Assembly: GCA_913777615.1 (NCBI GenBank)
Contig: CAJYTK010000005.1
Coordinates: 1 to 64,000 of the forward strand
DNA: 64,000 bases
Origin: an uncultured Agrobacterium sp.
Lineage (GTDB): Bacteria; Pseudomonadota; Alphaproteobacteria; Rhizobiales; Rhizobiaceae
Direction of reading: 5' to 3'
Part shown: piece after piece, positions 7,674 through 16,864 of the stretch
How positions within the stretch are numbered: position 1 is the stretch's first letter
Layout: each line of letters opens with the position of its first letter
Notes under the pieces: generated by a model
Seen by the model: only the letters and a program-made list of their open reading frames with translations
Told to the model about the DNA's origin: nothing
Database searches by the model: none
Made by a program: the position numbers and the translations under genes

Positions 7674-8588
7674 TCAAAGGCCCGTCAGACCCGCCTTGTA
7701 GCTTCCGGCAAACTCCCGGCTCAGACGCTCCAACTCCAGCGATGCGCGGCTTGGGTGCCGCTCCTTGTGCATGAGAAGCGAAAATTGGCGTGCAGGCAGG
7801 TCGATGCCGACGCGGGTGAGCAACCCCTGTCGCAGCATCAGTGCCGCGACGGACGCCGACACCACCGCAGCCGCGCCGCCTGCGCGCGCTGCCGCAACCA
7901 CAGCCTCGTTGGATGGCAGTTCCAGCGTTACCTGCAGATCGGCAAGAGACATGCCCATGGCCTTCAACGCGGCTTCGAAGGCGGAGCGCGTACCCGAGCC
8001 CTGCTCGCGCAGCACCCATGTCGTTGAGCGAATATCCTGCGCTTTCAATTGCCGACCGTCCGAGAAAGGATGCAGCGGCCCGACCACGACGAGCAGTTTG
8101 TCGGACACGATGGGGCGGACGGAGAGCGCCGGCTCATCGATATCGCCCTCGATGAAGCCGATCTCGGCTACACCCTTCAGGACTGCCTCCGTCACCGTGC
8201 GTGTATTGCCGACCTCAAGCGTGACCGTCACGCCGGGATAGAGCTGCTTGAACTGCATGAGAATGGATGGAAGCCAGTAGCTGGCAATTGTCTGGCTGGC
8301 GAAGACGCGGATTTCACCACGCGTCAGACCGCCCATTTCAGAAAGGATCAGTTCGGCGCTGCGCACGCGGTTCAAGGTAGAGCGCGCTTCGTCCAGAAAG
8401 ACGCGACCGCTCTCCGTCAACTCGATACCACGACCGACGCGGTGGAATAGTTCGACATTGTAGTAAGCCTCAAGCGTTTTGATCGCGGAGCTGACGGCCG
8501 AGGGCGTCAGCCCGAGTGCTTCCGCAGCACGCGTCAGATGCTGTCTTTCCGCGACAGCAACGAAAATTCTCAATTGCTCAAACGTCAT
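7674..8588 (-). CDS. LysR-family regulator, YeiE-like, divergent from the YeiH transporter
   Basis: A 304-residue LysR-type regulator. The winged helix-turn-helix is MTFEQLRIFVAVAERQHLTRAAEALGLTPSAVSSAIKTLE (first 40 residues), followed by a linker helix and a two-lobe periplasmic-binding-like effector domain (about 90-295). The ATG at 8588 faces the UPF0324/YeiH gene across 81 bases. In enterobacteria the adjacent pair YeiE/YeiH is linked to sulfite, so this regulator most likely controls the transporter and itself through the dyad at 8597-8613. Effector identity is inference from synteny. Confidence 0.88.
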   Translation of the reverse strand: MTFEQLRIFVAVAERQHLTRAAEALGLTPSAVSSAIKTLEAYYNVELFHRVGRGIELTESGRVFLDEARSTLNRVRSAELILSEMGGLTRGEIRVFASQTIASYWLPSILMQFKQLYPGVTVTLEVGNTRTVTEAVLKGVAEIGFIEGDIDEPALSVRPIVSDKLLVVVGPLHPFSDGRQLKAQDIRSTTWVLREQGSGTRSAFEAALKAMGMSLADLQVTLELPSNEAVVAAARAGGAAAVVSASVAALMLRQGLLTRVGIDLPARQFSLLMHKERHPSRASLELERLSREFAGSYKAGLTGL

Positions 8589-8596
8589 TTTCTATC

Positions 8597-8613
8597 ATTC
8601 GATTTTGTCGAAT
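8597..8613. promoter_or_regulatory. LysR-type operator in the divergent promoter region
   Basis: ATTCGA-TTTTG-TCGAAT is a perfect 17-base dyad, 8 bases upstream of the LysR start and 56 bases before the YeiH start. It has the size and symmetry of a LysR recognition site (T-N11-A type). Confidence 0.65.
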
Positions 8614-8669
8614 AAAATATGCCATATTATTTGATGGAATGGAACGGACGTTCGTAAGATGATGATCAT

Positions 8670-9707
8670 ATGGCAAATCATCGTTCACTGACCTCATCTC
8701 TGTCCCTGTCCCGCTTCCCGTCAATTCGGTTGCTCCCTGGCATATTTTTATGCGGCGCCATCAGCGTCGCTGCGATCATTGCGCAGGAGGCGCAGGTACG
8801 CGTAGCCGGCCATGCCTGGCTTGGAGATCTGGTGATTGCGATCGTGTTCGGCGTGCTGCTCAAAAGCTTTACCAGGCTTCCGGAAGCGACGACGGTTGGT
8901 ATAAAGTTCAGCGCCAAGACGCTGCTGGAGATCGCCGTTGTGCTTCTTGGCGCTTCGCTCAGCCTCTCAATTCTCAAAGGCGCTGGCGGCTTGCTGATTT
9001 TCGGTATCGCCATCATCGTTGCATTGTCGCTCGCCGGTAGCTACGCCATCAGCCGGATGATCGGTCTTGACTCCAAGCTTGCCATCCTCGTCGCCTGCGG
9101 CAATTCGATTTGCGGCAACTCCGCCATTGCGGCCGCTGCACCCGCCATCGGCGCGAAGGCTCAGGACGTGACCGCAGCCATCGCCTTTACCGCCGTCCTT
9201 GGCGTCGCAGCAGTCGTCATCATGCCGGCACTTCCCGCTCTCCTCTCGATGGATGCGATCCATTATGGCATGTTTGCGGGTATGACCGTCTACGCCGTAC
9301 CGCAGGTTCTGGCTGCAACCGCACCGATGGGCGCGGTTGCGGTTCAGACCGGTACGGTGGTCAAACTCATCCGCGTGCTGATGCTGGGGCCCGTCGTCAC
9401 CACGCTTTCGATCATCCATGGCCGTGGTGCGAGCGGTCGGCTCGATCTACAAAGGATGGTGCCCTGGTTCATCATCGGTTTCGTGTTGATGATCATGGCC
9501 CGTTCCTTTGGCCTGATCCCAAATATTGCGCTGGCACCCATCAGCGGCCTTGCCAATGTGCTCACCATCATGTCGATGGCAGCCCTCGGTCTTTCGGTGG
9601 ATATCCGCTCCCTGCGTCATGCGGGCGGCAAGGTCATCCTGGCTGCCACGGCATCGCTGCTACTTCTCTGCGCACTATCGGTCGGGCTGATCGCGATCGC
9701 AGGATAA
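8670..9707 (+). CDS. UPF0324 / YeiH family putative sulfate or sulfite exporter
   Basis: A 345-residue polytopic membrane protein with about ten hydrophobic segments and the family signature GLDSKLAILVACGNSICGNSAIAA (roughly residues 131-154), including the C-G-N-S-x-C-G-N-S repeat. The family (UPF0324, YeiH) is usually annotated as a putative sulfate exporter and is linked genetically with the regulator YeiE; transport has not been firmly shown in most organisms. ATG at 8670. It is divergent from its presumed LysR regulator and ends five bases before the stop of the convergent small exported protein. Confidence 0.88.
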   Translation: MANHRSLTSSLSLSRFPSIRLLPGIFLCGAISVAAIIAQEAQVRVAGHAWLGDLVIAIVFGVLLKSFTRLPEATTVGIKFSAKTLLEIAVVLLGASLSLSILKGAGGLLIFGIAIIVALSLAGSYAISRMIGLDSKLAILVACGNSICGNSAIAAAAPAIGAKAQDVTAAIAFTAVLGVAAVVIMPALPALLSMDAIHYGMFAGMTVYAVPQVLAATAPMGAVAVQTGTVVKLIRVLMLGPVVTTLSIIHGRGASGRLDLQRMVPWFIIGFVLMIMARSFGLIPNIALAPISGLANVLTIMSMAALGLSVDIRSLRHAGGKVILAATASLLLLCALSVGLIAIAG

Positions 9708-9712
9708 GCCGC

Positions 9713-10156
9713 TTACGGTTGGCGTTCGACAGTGATCGTATAATTGGCGCCGAGACCACGACGCGATGAACTCAAGACCAGGATGGGCCGGATCAGCCAC
9801 TCGGTGTCTTCTTTCGGTGTGATCACCGTTGTGTTGTTGCCGGTGTCGCTGAAGAAGATCGCATCGTCGTCCGGTTTGCCGAAATCAAAAATCGCCATGA
9901 CGACGAACTCGCTGCGGCTAGCGAGCGACACCTTCAGCGTTTCGCCGGCTTTCACCTTGAGACGATAGACTTCACCCCTGCCCTGGCGGGTCCAGCCGTT
10001 CAGGCTCAGATTGCCAGAGGCCGGCATTTCGACGGCCTTCAACTGCTCCCCATCATCGAGCCACATGCCGTCGACGTTCCGCTGCTCGGCGACGACGGGC
10101 GCCGCAACAGAAAAGAAAAGAAGGCTGGCAAGGGCGCATTTGATAAATGTCTTCAA
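9713..10156 (-). CDS. Small exported protein of unknown function
   Basis: A 147-residue protein. I place the start at TTG 10156, which gives MKTFIKCALASLLFFSVAAPVVAEQ, a clean signal peptide cleaved near residue 24. The TTG overlaps the TGA of tag (TTGA), implying coupling. A longer frame from TTG 10201 only adds residues from inside tag. The mature part is beta-rich (YRLKVKAGETLKVSLASRSEFVVMAIFDFG) and resembles bacterial pre-peptidase-C-like or other small periplasmic beta-sandwich domains, but I cannot assign a family. There are no catalytic motifs. Confidence 0.7.
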   Translation of the reverse strand: MKTFIKCALASLLFFSVAAPVVAEQRNVDGMWLDDGEQLKAVEMPASGNLSLNGWTRQGRGEVYRLKVKAGETLKVSLASRSEFVVMAIFDFGKPDDDAIFFSDTGNNTTVITPKEDTEWLIRPILVLSSSRRGLGANYTITVERQP

Positions 10157-10782
10157 GGCCGTACGAACTCCTGCCGCAGCGCTTCGATTCGGGGGCGACA
10201 ATGGCAGCCCTCTATGTGGTCGTTGACCATGCCCATGGCCTGCATGAAAGCATAGACGGTGGTGGGCCCGACAAAACTCCAGCCACGCTTCTTCAGGTCC
10301 TTCGACAGTCGAATGGAGGCTGGCGTCGTCGGGTTGGCGCGCAGGGTTGCGTAGTCGAAGACATCCGGGCGCTCGTCCTGCTTGGGCTCGAAGCTCCAGA
10401 AATAGCGCGCCAGCGTGCCGAATTCATCGCGAAGGGCGACGGCGCGCTTGGCATTGTTGATGGTTGAAACGATCTTGCCGCGATGACGCACGATGCCCTT
10501 GTCGGCAAGGCAGCGCTCTACATCGGCGTCGGTGAAGGCTGCGACCTTCTCGAAGTCGAAGCCAGCGAAGGCGGCGCGAAAGCTCTCGCGCTTGCGCAGA
10601 ATCGTCAGCCAGGAAAGACCGGACTGAAATCCTTCAAGACAGATCTTCTCAAACAATCGCTTGTCGTCGGTGACAGGGTGGCCCCACTCGTCATCGTGGT
10701 AGCGGCGGTAATCTTCCAGTCCCTGCTGCCAGAAGCAGCGGACCTTGCCATCCTCGCCCGTCAACAACCCGTCTTCACTCAT
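10153..10782 (-). CDS. tag: DNA-3-methyladenine glycosylase I
   Basis: A 209-residue base-excision repair enzyme that removes 3-methyladenine from alkylated DNA. The family zinc site is complete: C16 (VRCFW), H29 (YRRYHDDEWG) and the C-terminal H189-x3-C193 (NDHIEGC). The substrate-pocket region DEWGHPVTDDKRLFEKICLEGFQSGLSW is well conserved. ATG at 10782. It probably forms a two-gene unit with the small exported protein that starts inside its stop codon. Constitutive Tag enzymes are usually not under Ada control, and I see no Ada-like site. Confidence 0.95.
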   Translation of the reverse strand: MSEDGLLTGEDGKVRCFWQQGLEDYRRYHDDEWGHPVTDDKRLFEKICLEGFQSGLSWLTILRKRESFRAAFAGFDFEKVAAFTDADVERCLADKGIVRHRGKIVSTINNAKRAVALRDEFGTLARYFWSFEPKQDERPDVFDYATLRANPTTPASIRLSKDLKKRGWSFVGPTTVYAFMQAMGMVNDHIEGCHCRPRIEALRQEFVRP

Positions 10783-10964
10783 GCGGCACCGTCTCTTTCA
10801 GCCCGGTTCTTACCATTGATTCACCCTGTTTTAAAACCGCCTGCTAACCTTATCGAAAGGTTTCAGCGAAATAGCGATTTCGACTGAGGTCTCTTTACCA
10901 TTCGCTGGTCTGCACGTGCGAACGTGACGATCATTTTCCGGTGTCATGTAAAAGAGTCCACCCG

Positions 10965-11687
10965 ATGTCGATGAAAACCGTCTTTCTAGCGTTGAGCGCC
11001 GTGTTTGCCGCTCTCACTCCGGCAATGGCAAATGACCGTTACCGCGAGCGCCCGCCGATCGTCGTCAGCCCTGATCTGACAGCGCCGTGGGTAACACAGA
11101 TGGGTCGTGGCGATGTGCGTCCGGTCGTCTATCCGCAACCGCCACAGCGCCAGCCGCTTTTCCAGCGCCGCGGCGTGCAGCAGCGTCCTCAGGCCGTGGC
11201 TGCACGACCCAATGCGCCGCGTGTGAGGATCGACCCGCAGTTCCTGCCGCAGATCGTTAATTACGACACGAAAGAAGCACCCGGCACGATCGTCATCGAT
11301 ACGCCGAACCGACTGCTCTATCTCGTCATGGAGGGTGGCAAGGCACGCCGTTACGGTGTGGGCGTCGGCAAGCCGGGCTTCGAGTGGGCGGGAACGCACG
11401 CAATCACCCGCAAGACGGAGTGGCCGACCTGGACTCCACCGAAGGAAATGATCACGCGGGAAGCCGCCAAGGGTCATTATCTTCCGGCCTTCATGGAAGG
11501 CGGACCGGAAAACCCGATGGGCGCGCGCGCAATGTATCTGGGCTCGACGCTCTACCGCATCCACGGCACCAACCAGCCATGGACCATCGGCAGCAACAAT
11601 TCGTCCGGCTGCATCCGCATGCGCAACGAAGATGTCACTGACCTTTACGAGCGCGTGAAGGTCGGCACGAGGGTTATTGTGATCTGA
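10965..11687 (+). CDS. L,D-transpeptidase (YkuD domain), exported
   Basis: A 240-residue cell-wall enzyme. The signal peptide MSMKTVFLALSAVFAALTPAMA is followed by a Pro/Arg/Gln-rich spacer (about 25-85) and a YkuD catalytic domain (about 92-240). The active-site motif HGTNQPWTIG then SSGCIRM contains the catalytic His and Cys. Such enzymes form 3-3 cross-links in peptidoglycan or attach outer-membrane proteins to it; rhizobia, which grow from the pole, carry many of them. ATG at 10965 is preferred over 10941; MKTVF at 10971 is a further option. Monocistronic, with a shared terminator at 11838. Confidence 0.9.
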   Translation: MSMKTVFLALSAVFAALTPAMANDRYRERPPIVVSPDLTAPWVTQMGRGDVRPVVYPQPPQRQPLFQRRGVQQRPQAVAARPNAPRVRIDPQFLPQIVNYDTKEAPGTIVIDTPNRLLYLVMEGGKARRYGVGVGKPGFEWAGTHAITRKTEWPTWTPPKEMITREAAKGHYLPAFMEGGPENPMGARAMYLGSTLYRIHGTNQPWTIGSNNSSGCIRMRNEDVTDLYERVKVGTRVIVI

Positions 11688-11837
11688 TAGCAACGCCTGG
11701 CTGTAAGTTTGATTCAAGACACCATCACGCTTCACACTTCTACTTGCGAGCTTTGGCGGAACGGCTAAATTGATTTCACGAGCTTGGCGGGGGATGCCAG
11801 GGGGAACGGTAAGCGCTTTTAGCAGCAACCGAAGAAA

Positions 11838-11868
11838 AACGAGCGGCTCAGCCGCTCGTTTTTTGTTT
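11838..11868. terminator. Terminator hairpin at the glcF 3' end, bidirectional
   Basis: AACGAGCGGC pairs with GCCGCTCGTT around TCA, flanked by AAAA on the left and TTTTTTG on the right, so it could stop transcripts from both sides. The glcF stop codon lies inside the hairpin. It is 150 bases after the transpeptidase gene. Confidence 0.8.
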
Positions 11869-13164
11869 CAGGCTTAACTTCGGTGGCTTTTGACCGCCAT
11901 AGGCCCAGTCCAGCAGCTCGACCGTATGCAGGATCGGCATCGGAGTGCCGGTGGCGATCTGCGTCATGCAGCCAATATTGCCAGTTGCGATGATATCGGC
12001 CTTGGTGGCCTCGATGTTCTTAATCTTGCGCGCCTTCAACTGGCCAGAAATCTCCGGCTGCATGATGTTGTAGGTCCCGGCAGAGCCACAGCAGAGATGT
12101 CCCTCTGCGGGATCACGCACGACGAAGCCCGCATTTTTCAACAATAGCTTCGGCGCCATCGTGATTTTCTGGCCATGTTGCATTGAGCAAGCAGAGTGAT
12201 AGGCCACCGATAGCCCGTTACGTTCCAACACCGGCAAATCGAGTGTCGACAGATATTCCGTTATGTCCTTTGCCAGAGCGGAAACACGCGCTGCCTTCTC
12301 CACATAGTCCGGATCGAGCCGCAGCATATGGCCATAATCCTTGATCGTTGTGCCGCAGCCGGATGCCGTGATGACGATCGCATCGAGCCCGCCCTCTTCC
12401 ACCTCGCGGATCCAGATATCGACGTTTTGGCGGGCGAAAGCGAGCGCCTGTTCTTCGCGCCCCATGTGATGGACCAGCGCACCGCAACAGCCCTCCCCTT
12501 TCGGTGCGACCACCTCGATACCCAGACGGGTCAGGAGCCTGACAGTGGCCTCGTTGATGCCCGGGTCGAGAACCGGCTGAGCACAGCCGGTCAGGATTGC
12601 GACCCGGCCTCGCTTCTGCCCTTCAGCGGCGGGAGCGGAATGCCAAGCGACAGGTGGCGCGGAAATCGAATTGGGTGCGAGATCGAGCATGGCGGCGAGC
12701 GGCTTCAATGCCGAGACCTTGCGCAGGAGCGGTGACAGCGGGCGCCCGATTTTCGCAAGCTTCAAAGCCAGCCTGAAGCGTGCGGGATAGGGCAGGATGG
12801 CGGCCAGCAGGCCGCGGATCAACCGGTCCATCAGCGGGCGCCGATAGGTCTTTTCGATATGGACGCGCGCGTGATCCACCAGATGCATGTAATCCACACC
12901 CGACGGACAGGTGGTGGTGCAGGCAAGACAGGACAGGCACCGGTCGATATGTGTCACCACCTCGCGGTCGGCGGGACGGTCATTCTCCAGCATATCCTTG
13001 ATGAGATAGATGCGCCCGCGCGGGCTATCAAGCTCGTTGCCGAGCGTGACATAGGTGGGACAGGTGGCCGTGCAGAAGCCACAATGCACGCATTTACGCA
13101 GGATCTTTTCAGACTCGGCAACATGCGGATCGGCCAGTTGTTCAGCCGTGAAGGAGGTTTGCAT
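11848..13164 (-). CDS. glcF: Glycolate oxidase iron-sulfur subunit
   Basis: A 438-residue subunit carrying electrons from the flavin subunits of glycolate oxidase to the respiratory chain at the inner membrane. Two ferredoxin-type 4Fe-4S clusters are visible: C25-x2-C28-x2-C31-x3-C35-P and C76-x2-C79-x2-C82-x3-C86-P. The C-terminal half has two CCG domains (EGCCGALVHHMG and LCCGSAGTYN). It follows glcE by two bases in the operon glcD-glcE-glcF. No glcG, malate synthase or permease accompanies the cluster. Confidence 0.96.
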   Translation of the reverse strand: MQTSFTAEQLADPHVAESEKILRKCVHCGFCTATCPTYVTLGNELDSPRGRIYLIKDMLENDRPADREVVTHIDRCLSCLACTTTCPSGVDYMHLVDHARVHIEKTYRRPLMDRLIRGLLAAILPYPARFRLALKLAKIGRPLSPLLRKVSALKPLAAMLDLAPNSISAPPVAWHSAPAAEGQKRGRVAILTGCAQPVLDPGINEATVRLLTRLGIEVVAPKGEGCCGALVHHMGREEQALAFARQNVDIWIREVEEGGLDAIVITASGCGTTIKDYGHMLRLDPDYVEKAARVSALAKDITEYLSTLDLPVLERNGLSVAYHSACSMQHGQKITMAPKLLLKNAGFVVRDPAEGHLCCGSAGTYNIMQPEISGQLKARKIKNIEATKADIIATGNIGCMTQIATGTPMPILHTVELLDWAYGGQKPPKLSLKQKTSG

Positions 13165-13166
13165 GA

Positions 13167-14384
13167 TCAGATCCCCATTCTGCCTGGATTGAAGAGCCCC
13201 GCCGGATCGAGCTTGTGCTTGATACGTTGAGACAGCGCTGATTCGACCGCATTCAAGGGCTCGAAAGCCGGAACCGTTCGTCGCACATTATCCGCTGCAC
13301 GAAGAAGCGTGGCGTGACCACCGCCGAGCGAACGGATGTAACCGCGCAGCAGTTGCGCCTCCGGATCGGCTTCCATCTGCATCCACACAAGCCCACCCTG
13401 CCAGTCATAGAAGGCATCAATGCCTGCCTCCAGACGGAGCGCGGCGACCAGCTTGTGGCCCTGTGAGGGCGCAATCGACACGCGCCAGAGCGGCTTGGAC
13501 GCGTTGCCCGCGTACGGCGCTACATCGCGGATTTCCTGCCAGAGTGTGCGGCTCTCGCCGCGCTCAAGAGAAGTCATTGTGCCGAAGGATGCCAGAAGCG
13601 TCTTCAGCTTTTGCGATCTCGCCTCGACCGAGGCTGCAAGCCCCTCTAGTCGAAGCACGGTCGCGGCACCTTCGGGAAGTTGCCCATTGAGGAAGCGGGA
13701 CTTAACACTTTCCGGCAGATGCGCCGCTCCGGAGATTTCGAGGCTGGTTGCCATCGCCGCTGCCATAGCATTGGCCGCTGTCTCATCTTCCAGCCCCGAA
13801 ATAACAAGCGTCACTTCAGCAGGCGGAACCGGCAACACGCGGAAGGTCACCTCCGTCAGCAAACCGAGCGTGCCGTAGGAGCCCGCAAGAAGCTTGACGA
13901 GGTCTAGACCGGTGACATTCTTCATCACGCGCCCACCGGCCTTGATCGCCTCGCCGCTGCCATTGACGAAGCGGATGCCGAGCAGACTGTCTCGCGCAGC
14001 ACCGGCCACATAACGGCGCGGACCAGAGACGTTGGCTGCAAAAACGCCGCCAATGGTGGGTTCGCCTGTCGTGCCCATGATAGCGCGATGATCCATGGGC
14101 TCGAAGGCCATCATCTGCCTGGCCTCGGTCAAAGCGGCCTGCACGTCGGCGGTTGGCGTCCCGGCCTTGACGGTCATCACCATCTCGGCGGGATTATAAG
14201 AAACGATGCCGCTCAAGGCTCGCGACGATAATGCCGCATCTGCCTGTACGGAATTGCCAAAGCCAGCACGCGTATTGCCACCGATGATGGCGATCGGACG
14301 TCCTGCTTCTGCGCGTTCACCAATGATAGCTGCCGCCTCTAATTCCGATTGGGGCGTGAAAATGGGGTATGCGGTGTCCATCAA
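13167..14384 (-). CDS. glcE: Glycolate oxidase FAD-binding subunit GlcE
   Basis: A 405-residue flavoprotein subunit. The FAD-binding PCMH-type domain covers roughly residues 1-180, with PIAIIGGNTRAGFG near the start and GGVFAANVSGPRRYVAGAARD and GGRVMKNVTGLDLVKLLAGSYGTLG at the FAD contacts. It is shorter than GlcD and lacks the full C-terminal oxidase domain, as in other GlcE proteins. Its first four bases overlap the end of glcD, implying coupled translation. GlcD, GlcE and GlcF are all needed for glycolate oxidation to glyoxylate. Confidence 0.95.
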   Translation of the reverse strand: MMDTAYPIFTPQSELEAAAIIGERAEAGRPIAIIGGNTRAGFGNSVQADAALSSRALSGIVSYNPAEMVMTVKAGTPTADVQAALTEARQMMAFEPMDHRAIMGTTGEPTIGGVFAANVSGPRRYVAGAARDSLLGIRFVNGSGEAIKAGGRVMKNVTGLDLVKLLAGSYGTLGLLTEVTFRVLPVPPAEVTLVISGLEDETAANAMAAAMATSLEISGAAHLPESVKSRFLNGQLPEGAATVLRLEGLAASVEARSQKLKTLLASFGTMTSLERGESRTLWQEIRDVAPYAGNASKPLWRVSIAPSQGHKLVAALRLEAGIDAFYDWQGGLVWMQMEADPEAQLLRGYIRSLGGGHATLLRAADNVRRTVPAFEPLNAVESALSQRIKHKLDPAGLFNPGRMGI

Positions 14385-15814
14385 GCTCTGCTCTCCAAAG
14401 GAAAGACCTTGGACGGGTTCAATATCCAGTCTTCGTCAAAGGCGGCGCGGACTGCCATCTGCTGCGCCAGATCGGCGTCTGAATATTGATGCCGCATCAA
14501 ATCGCGCTTCTCGATGCCGACACCATGCTCCCCGGTCAGACAGCCGCCTGCATCGACGCAGAGTTTCAGTATCTGGTTGCCCGCCTCTTCGGCGCGCGCC
14601 GCATCGTCTGGATCATTGGCGTTGAACAGGATCAGTGGATGCATGTTGCCATCACCGGCATGGAAAACGTTGGCGACGCGAAGGCCGAGCGCGTCGGTGA
14701 TCTCGCTCGTCTTCTTCAGCACATGAGAAAGCTGGCTGAGCGGCACCGTGCCATCCATGCAGATGTAATCGGCAATCCGGCCAGTTGCACCGAAAGCGGA
14801 TTTCCGGCCCTTCCAGATCGCAGCCGCCTCCATCGCCGACTGACACTCGCGCACGGTCTTCACTGCATGCTGGCGAGCAATTGCGACGATATCGGCCAGC
14901 ATGGCATCCATCTCATCTTCAGAGCCCTCAACCTCGACGATCAAGAGCGCGCCGACATCGAGCGGATAACCTGCGTGGGCAAAAGCCTCACAGATTTCGA
15001 TGGCCGGCTTGTCCATGAACTCGATCGCCACTGGAATGATCCCGGAACCGATAATGTCGGCCACGCAGGAACCAGCCTCTTCCGAGCTTTCGAAACCGAA
15101 GAGCACCGGGCGCGCGCCTTCGGGCTTGGCGATCAGGCGCACCTTGGCTTCGGTGACGATGCCGAGTTGACCTTCCGAGCCACAGACGAGACCCAAAAGA
15201 TCATAGCCTGATGCGTCGAGATGCTTACCGCCAAGTTCCAGCACCGTGCCATCCACCAGCACCATTTTCACCCCAAGCAGATTGTTGGTGGTGACACCAT
15301 ATTTCAGGCAATGCGCTCCACCGGAATTCATGCCGATATTGCCGCCGATAGTGCAGGCCAATTGCGAACTCGGATCGGGCGCGTAGAAGAACCCTTGCGG
15401 ACTGGCTGCATCGGAAATGGAGAGGTTGGTGACACCTGCTTGGACGGTTGCGGTGCGGTTGAACAAGTCCAGTTCAAGGATCGAAGACATTTTCGAGAGG
15501 CCGATCACCACCGCATCTTCCTGCGGGATCGCACCGCCGGAGAGCGACGTACCGGCACCTCTTGGAACTACGGGTATGCCGTAGCGATGACAGTATTTCA
15601 AAACAGCGGAGACCTGCGCCGTGTTTCTTGGAAGCGCTACAGCCAATGGCAGTCTGCGATAGGAAACAAAGGCGTCCGTCTCGAAAGGTACGAGCTCTCT
15701 CGGCTCGTGGACGAGACACTCGGGGGGAAGCAGATCGGCAAGATCGGCAATGATCCTTCCCCGGCTGGAGAGCACCGAGGCGCGTGGCGTCAAGAATTCT
15801 ATTGCTTGCGACAT
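14381..15814 (-). CDS. glcD: Glycolate oxidase catalytic subunit GlcD
   Basis: A 477-residue FAD-linked oxidase that oxidises glycolate (and often D-lactate) to the 2-oxo acid. The FAD-binding PCMH domain (about 45-225) shows VVPRGAGTSLSGGA and GGNIGMNSGGAHCLKYGVT; the C-terminal oxidase domain (about 230-470) shows VFHAGDGNMHPLI and LTGEHGVGIEK. First gene of glcDEF, ATG at 15814, divergent from a LysR gene across a 112-base gap that holds the dyad at 15897-15911. Confidence 0.96.
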   Translation of the reverse strand: MSQAIEFLTPRASVLSSRGRIIADLADLLPPECLVHEPRELVPFETDAFVSYRRLPLAVALPRNTAQVSAVLKYCHRYGIPVVPRGAGTSLSGGAIPQEDAVVIGLSKMSSILELDLFNRTATVQAGVTNLSISDAASPQGFFYAPDPSSQLACTIGGNIGMNSGGAHCLKYGVTTNNLLGVKMVLVDGTVLELGGKHLDASGYDLLGLVCGSEGQLGIVTEAKVRLIAKPEGARPVLFGFESSEEAGSCVADIIGSGIIPVAIEFMDKPAIEICEAFAHAGYPLDVGALLIVEVEGSEDEMDAMLADIVAIARQHAVKTVRECQSAMEAAAIWKGRKSAFGATGRIADYICMDGTVPLSQLSHVLKKTSEITDALGLRVANVFHAGDGNMHPLILFNANDPDDAARAEEAGNQILKLCVDAGGCLTGEHGVGIEKRDLMRHQYSDADLAQQMAVRAAFDEDWILNPSKVFPLESRA

Positions 15815-15896
15815 GATTTGCCGATGCCTCCCTCATCTCACCCATCCTATGCGGAGTTTAGGCCTTGGTGGCAAGCTGCGCAAATGCTAGAGATTA

Positions 15897-15911
15897 TTTC
15901 CAATTTGGAAA
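15897..15911. promoter_or_regulatory. LysR-type operator between glcD and its divergent regulator
   Basis: TTTCCAA-T-TTGGAAA is a perfect 15-base dyad, 15 bases before the LysR ATG and 82 bases before the glcD ATG. This position fits an autoregulatory and activating LysR site. Confidence 0.6.
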
Positions 15912-15926
15912 GAATGGCTGGGACCG

Positions 15927-16832
15927 ATGACAAATCTTGGTGATCTCGAGGTCTTTGCCAGCGTTGCTGCCTCCGGCAGCATGTCGGTGGCAGCGAAGGA
16001 ACTCGGCTACTCGCCCGCCGTGATTTCGAAGCGCATCAAGCGGCTGGAGGAAAAACTCGGCGCGCGGCTGTTTCAGCGCACGACACGCCAAATCTCGTTA
16101 ACAGAGGCAGGCCAGGGATTTCATCAGAGAATTCTATCCGTCCTGGAGGGGCTGGAAGAGGCGGAAGACTTCGTCTCAGGCCGGTCAAACTCTCTGACCG
16201 GAACGTTGAAGGTGTCAGCCTCCACCTCCTTCGGCCGCATGCATGTGGCACCGCATCTCAAAGGCTTCATGGACAGGCATCCATCGCTCTCCATCAATCT
16301 GACGCTCAGCGACGACTTCATCGATATCGTCGCGGGTGGCTACGATCTCGCCATCCGCATTGCCGATCTCTCGGATTCCAGCCTTGTCGCACGACGGCTT
16401 GCGCCGGTCCGCCGCGTGCTGTGCGCCTCGCGATCCTATGTTGAGGAACATGGACTGCCCGACACCATTGAGGATTTGAAGAACCATCGCTGCCTACCAG
16501 CACACAACAACGATCTTTGGCGGCTGGAAGGACCGGACGGAGCGTTCAATTTGCGCCCTGAAGGCCTGCTTGTGACCAATTCGTCGGAGGTGATACGCGA
16601 GGCGGTAATTTCCGGGCTTGGCATTGCGCTGCGATCCACCTGGGATATCGGGCCGGAGTTGAAATGCGGCGCGCTCATTCAGGTGCTTCCGGCCTATGAA
16701 GGATCGAAGAACGTGGCACTCTCGGCGGTCTATTCCAGTCGCCGGTTCCTGCCAGCGAAGGTTCGTCTCTTCATCGATTATCTGGCGAACCTCTATGGTC
16801 CCGTTCCCTACTGGGACACGGATGCATTCTAG
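15927..16832 (+). CDS. LysR-family regulator, probable regulator of glcDEF
   Basis: A 301-residue LysR regulator of the DmlR/CrgA-like subgroup. The helix-turn-helix is NLGDLEVFASVAASGSMSVAAKELGYSPAVISKRIKRLEEKLG (about 3-45); the effector domain (about 90-290) includes LKVSASTSFGRMHVAPHL and the subgroup's YDLAIRIADLSDSSLVARRLAP. The divergent arrangement with glcD makes it the likely glycolate regulator, which is inference; known GlcC in E. coli belongs to the GntR family. The ATG at 15927 has a weak GGGA ribosome site. Confidence 0.88.
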   Translation: MTNLGDLEVFASVAASGSMSVAAKELGYSPAVISKRIKRLEEKLGARLFQRTTRQISLTEAGQGFHQRILSVLEGLEEAEDFVSGRSNSLTGTLKVSASTSFGRMHVAPHLKGFMDRHPSLSINLTLSDDFIDIVAGGYDLAIRIADLSDSSLVARRLAPVRRVLCASRSYVEEHGLPDTIEDLKNHRCLPAHNNDLWRLEGPDGAFNLRPEGLLVTNSSEVIREAVISGLGIALRSTWDIGPELKCGALIQVLPAYEGSKNVALSAVYSSRRFLPAKVRLFIDYLANLYGPVPYWDTDAF

Positions 16833-16864
16833 GGTCAAAACCTGATCAGAATAGGAATCTCGGT

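Noticed and set aside
14486-15211. 241-codon frame opposite glcD
   Set aside because: Shadow of glcD; no recognisable domain.
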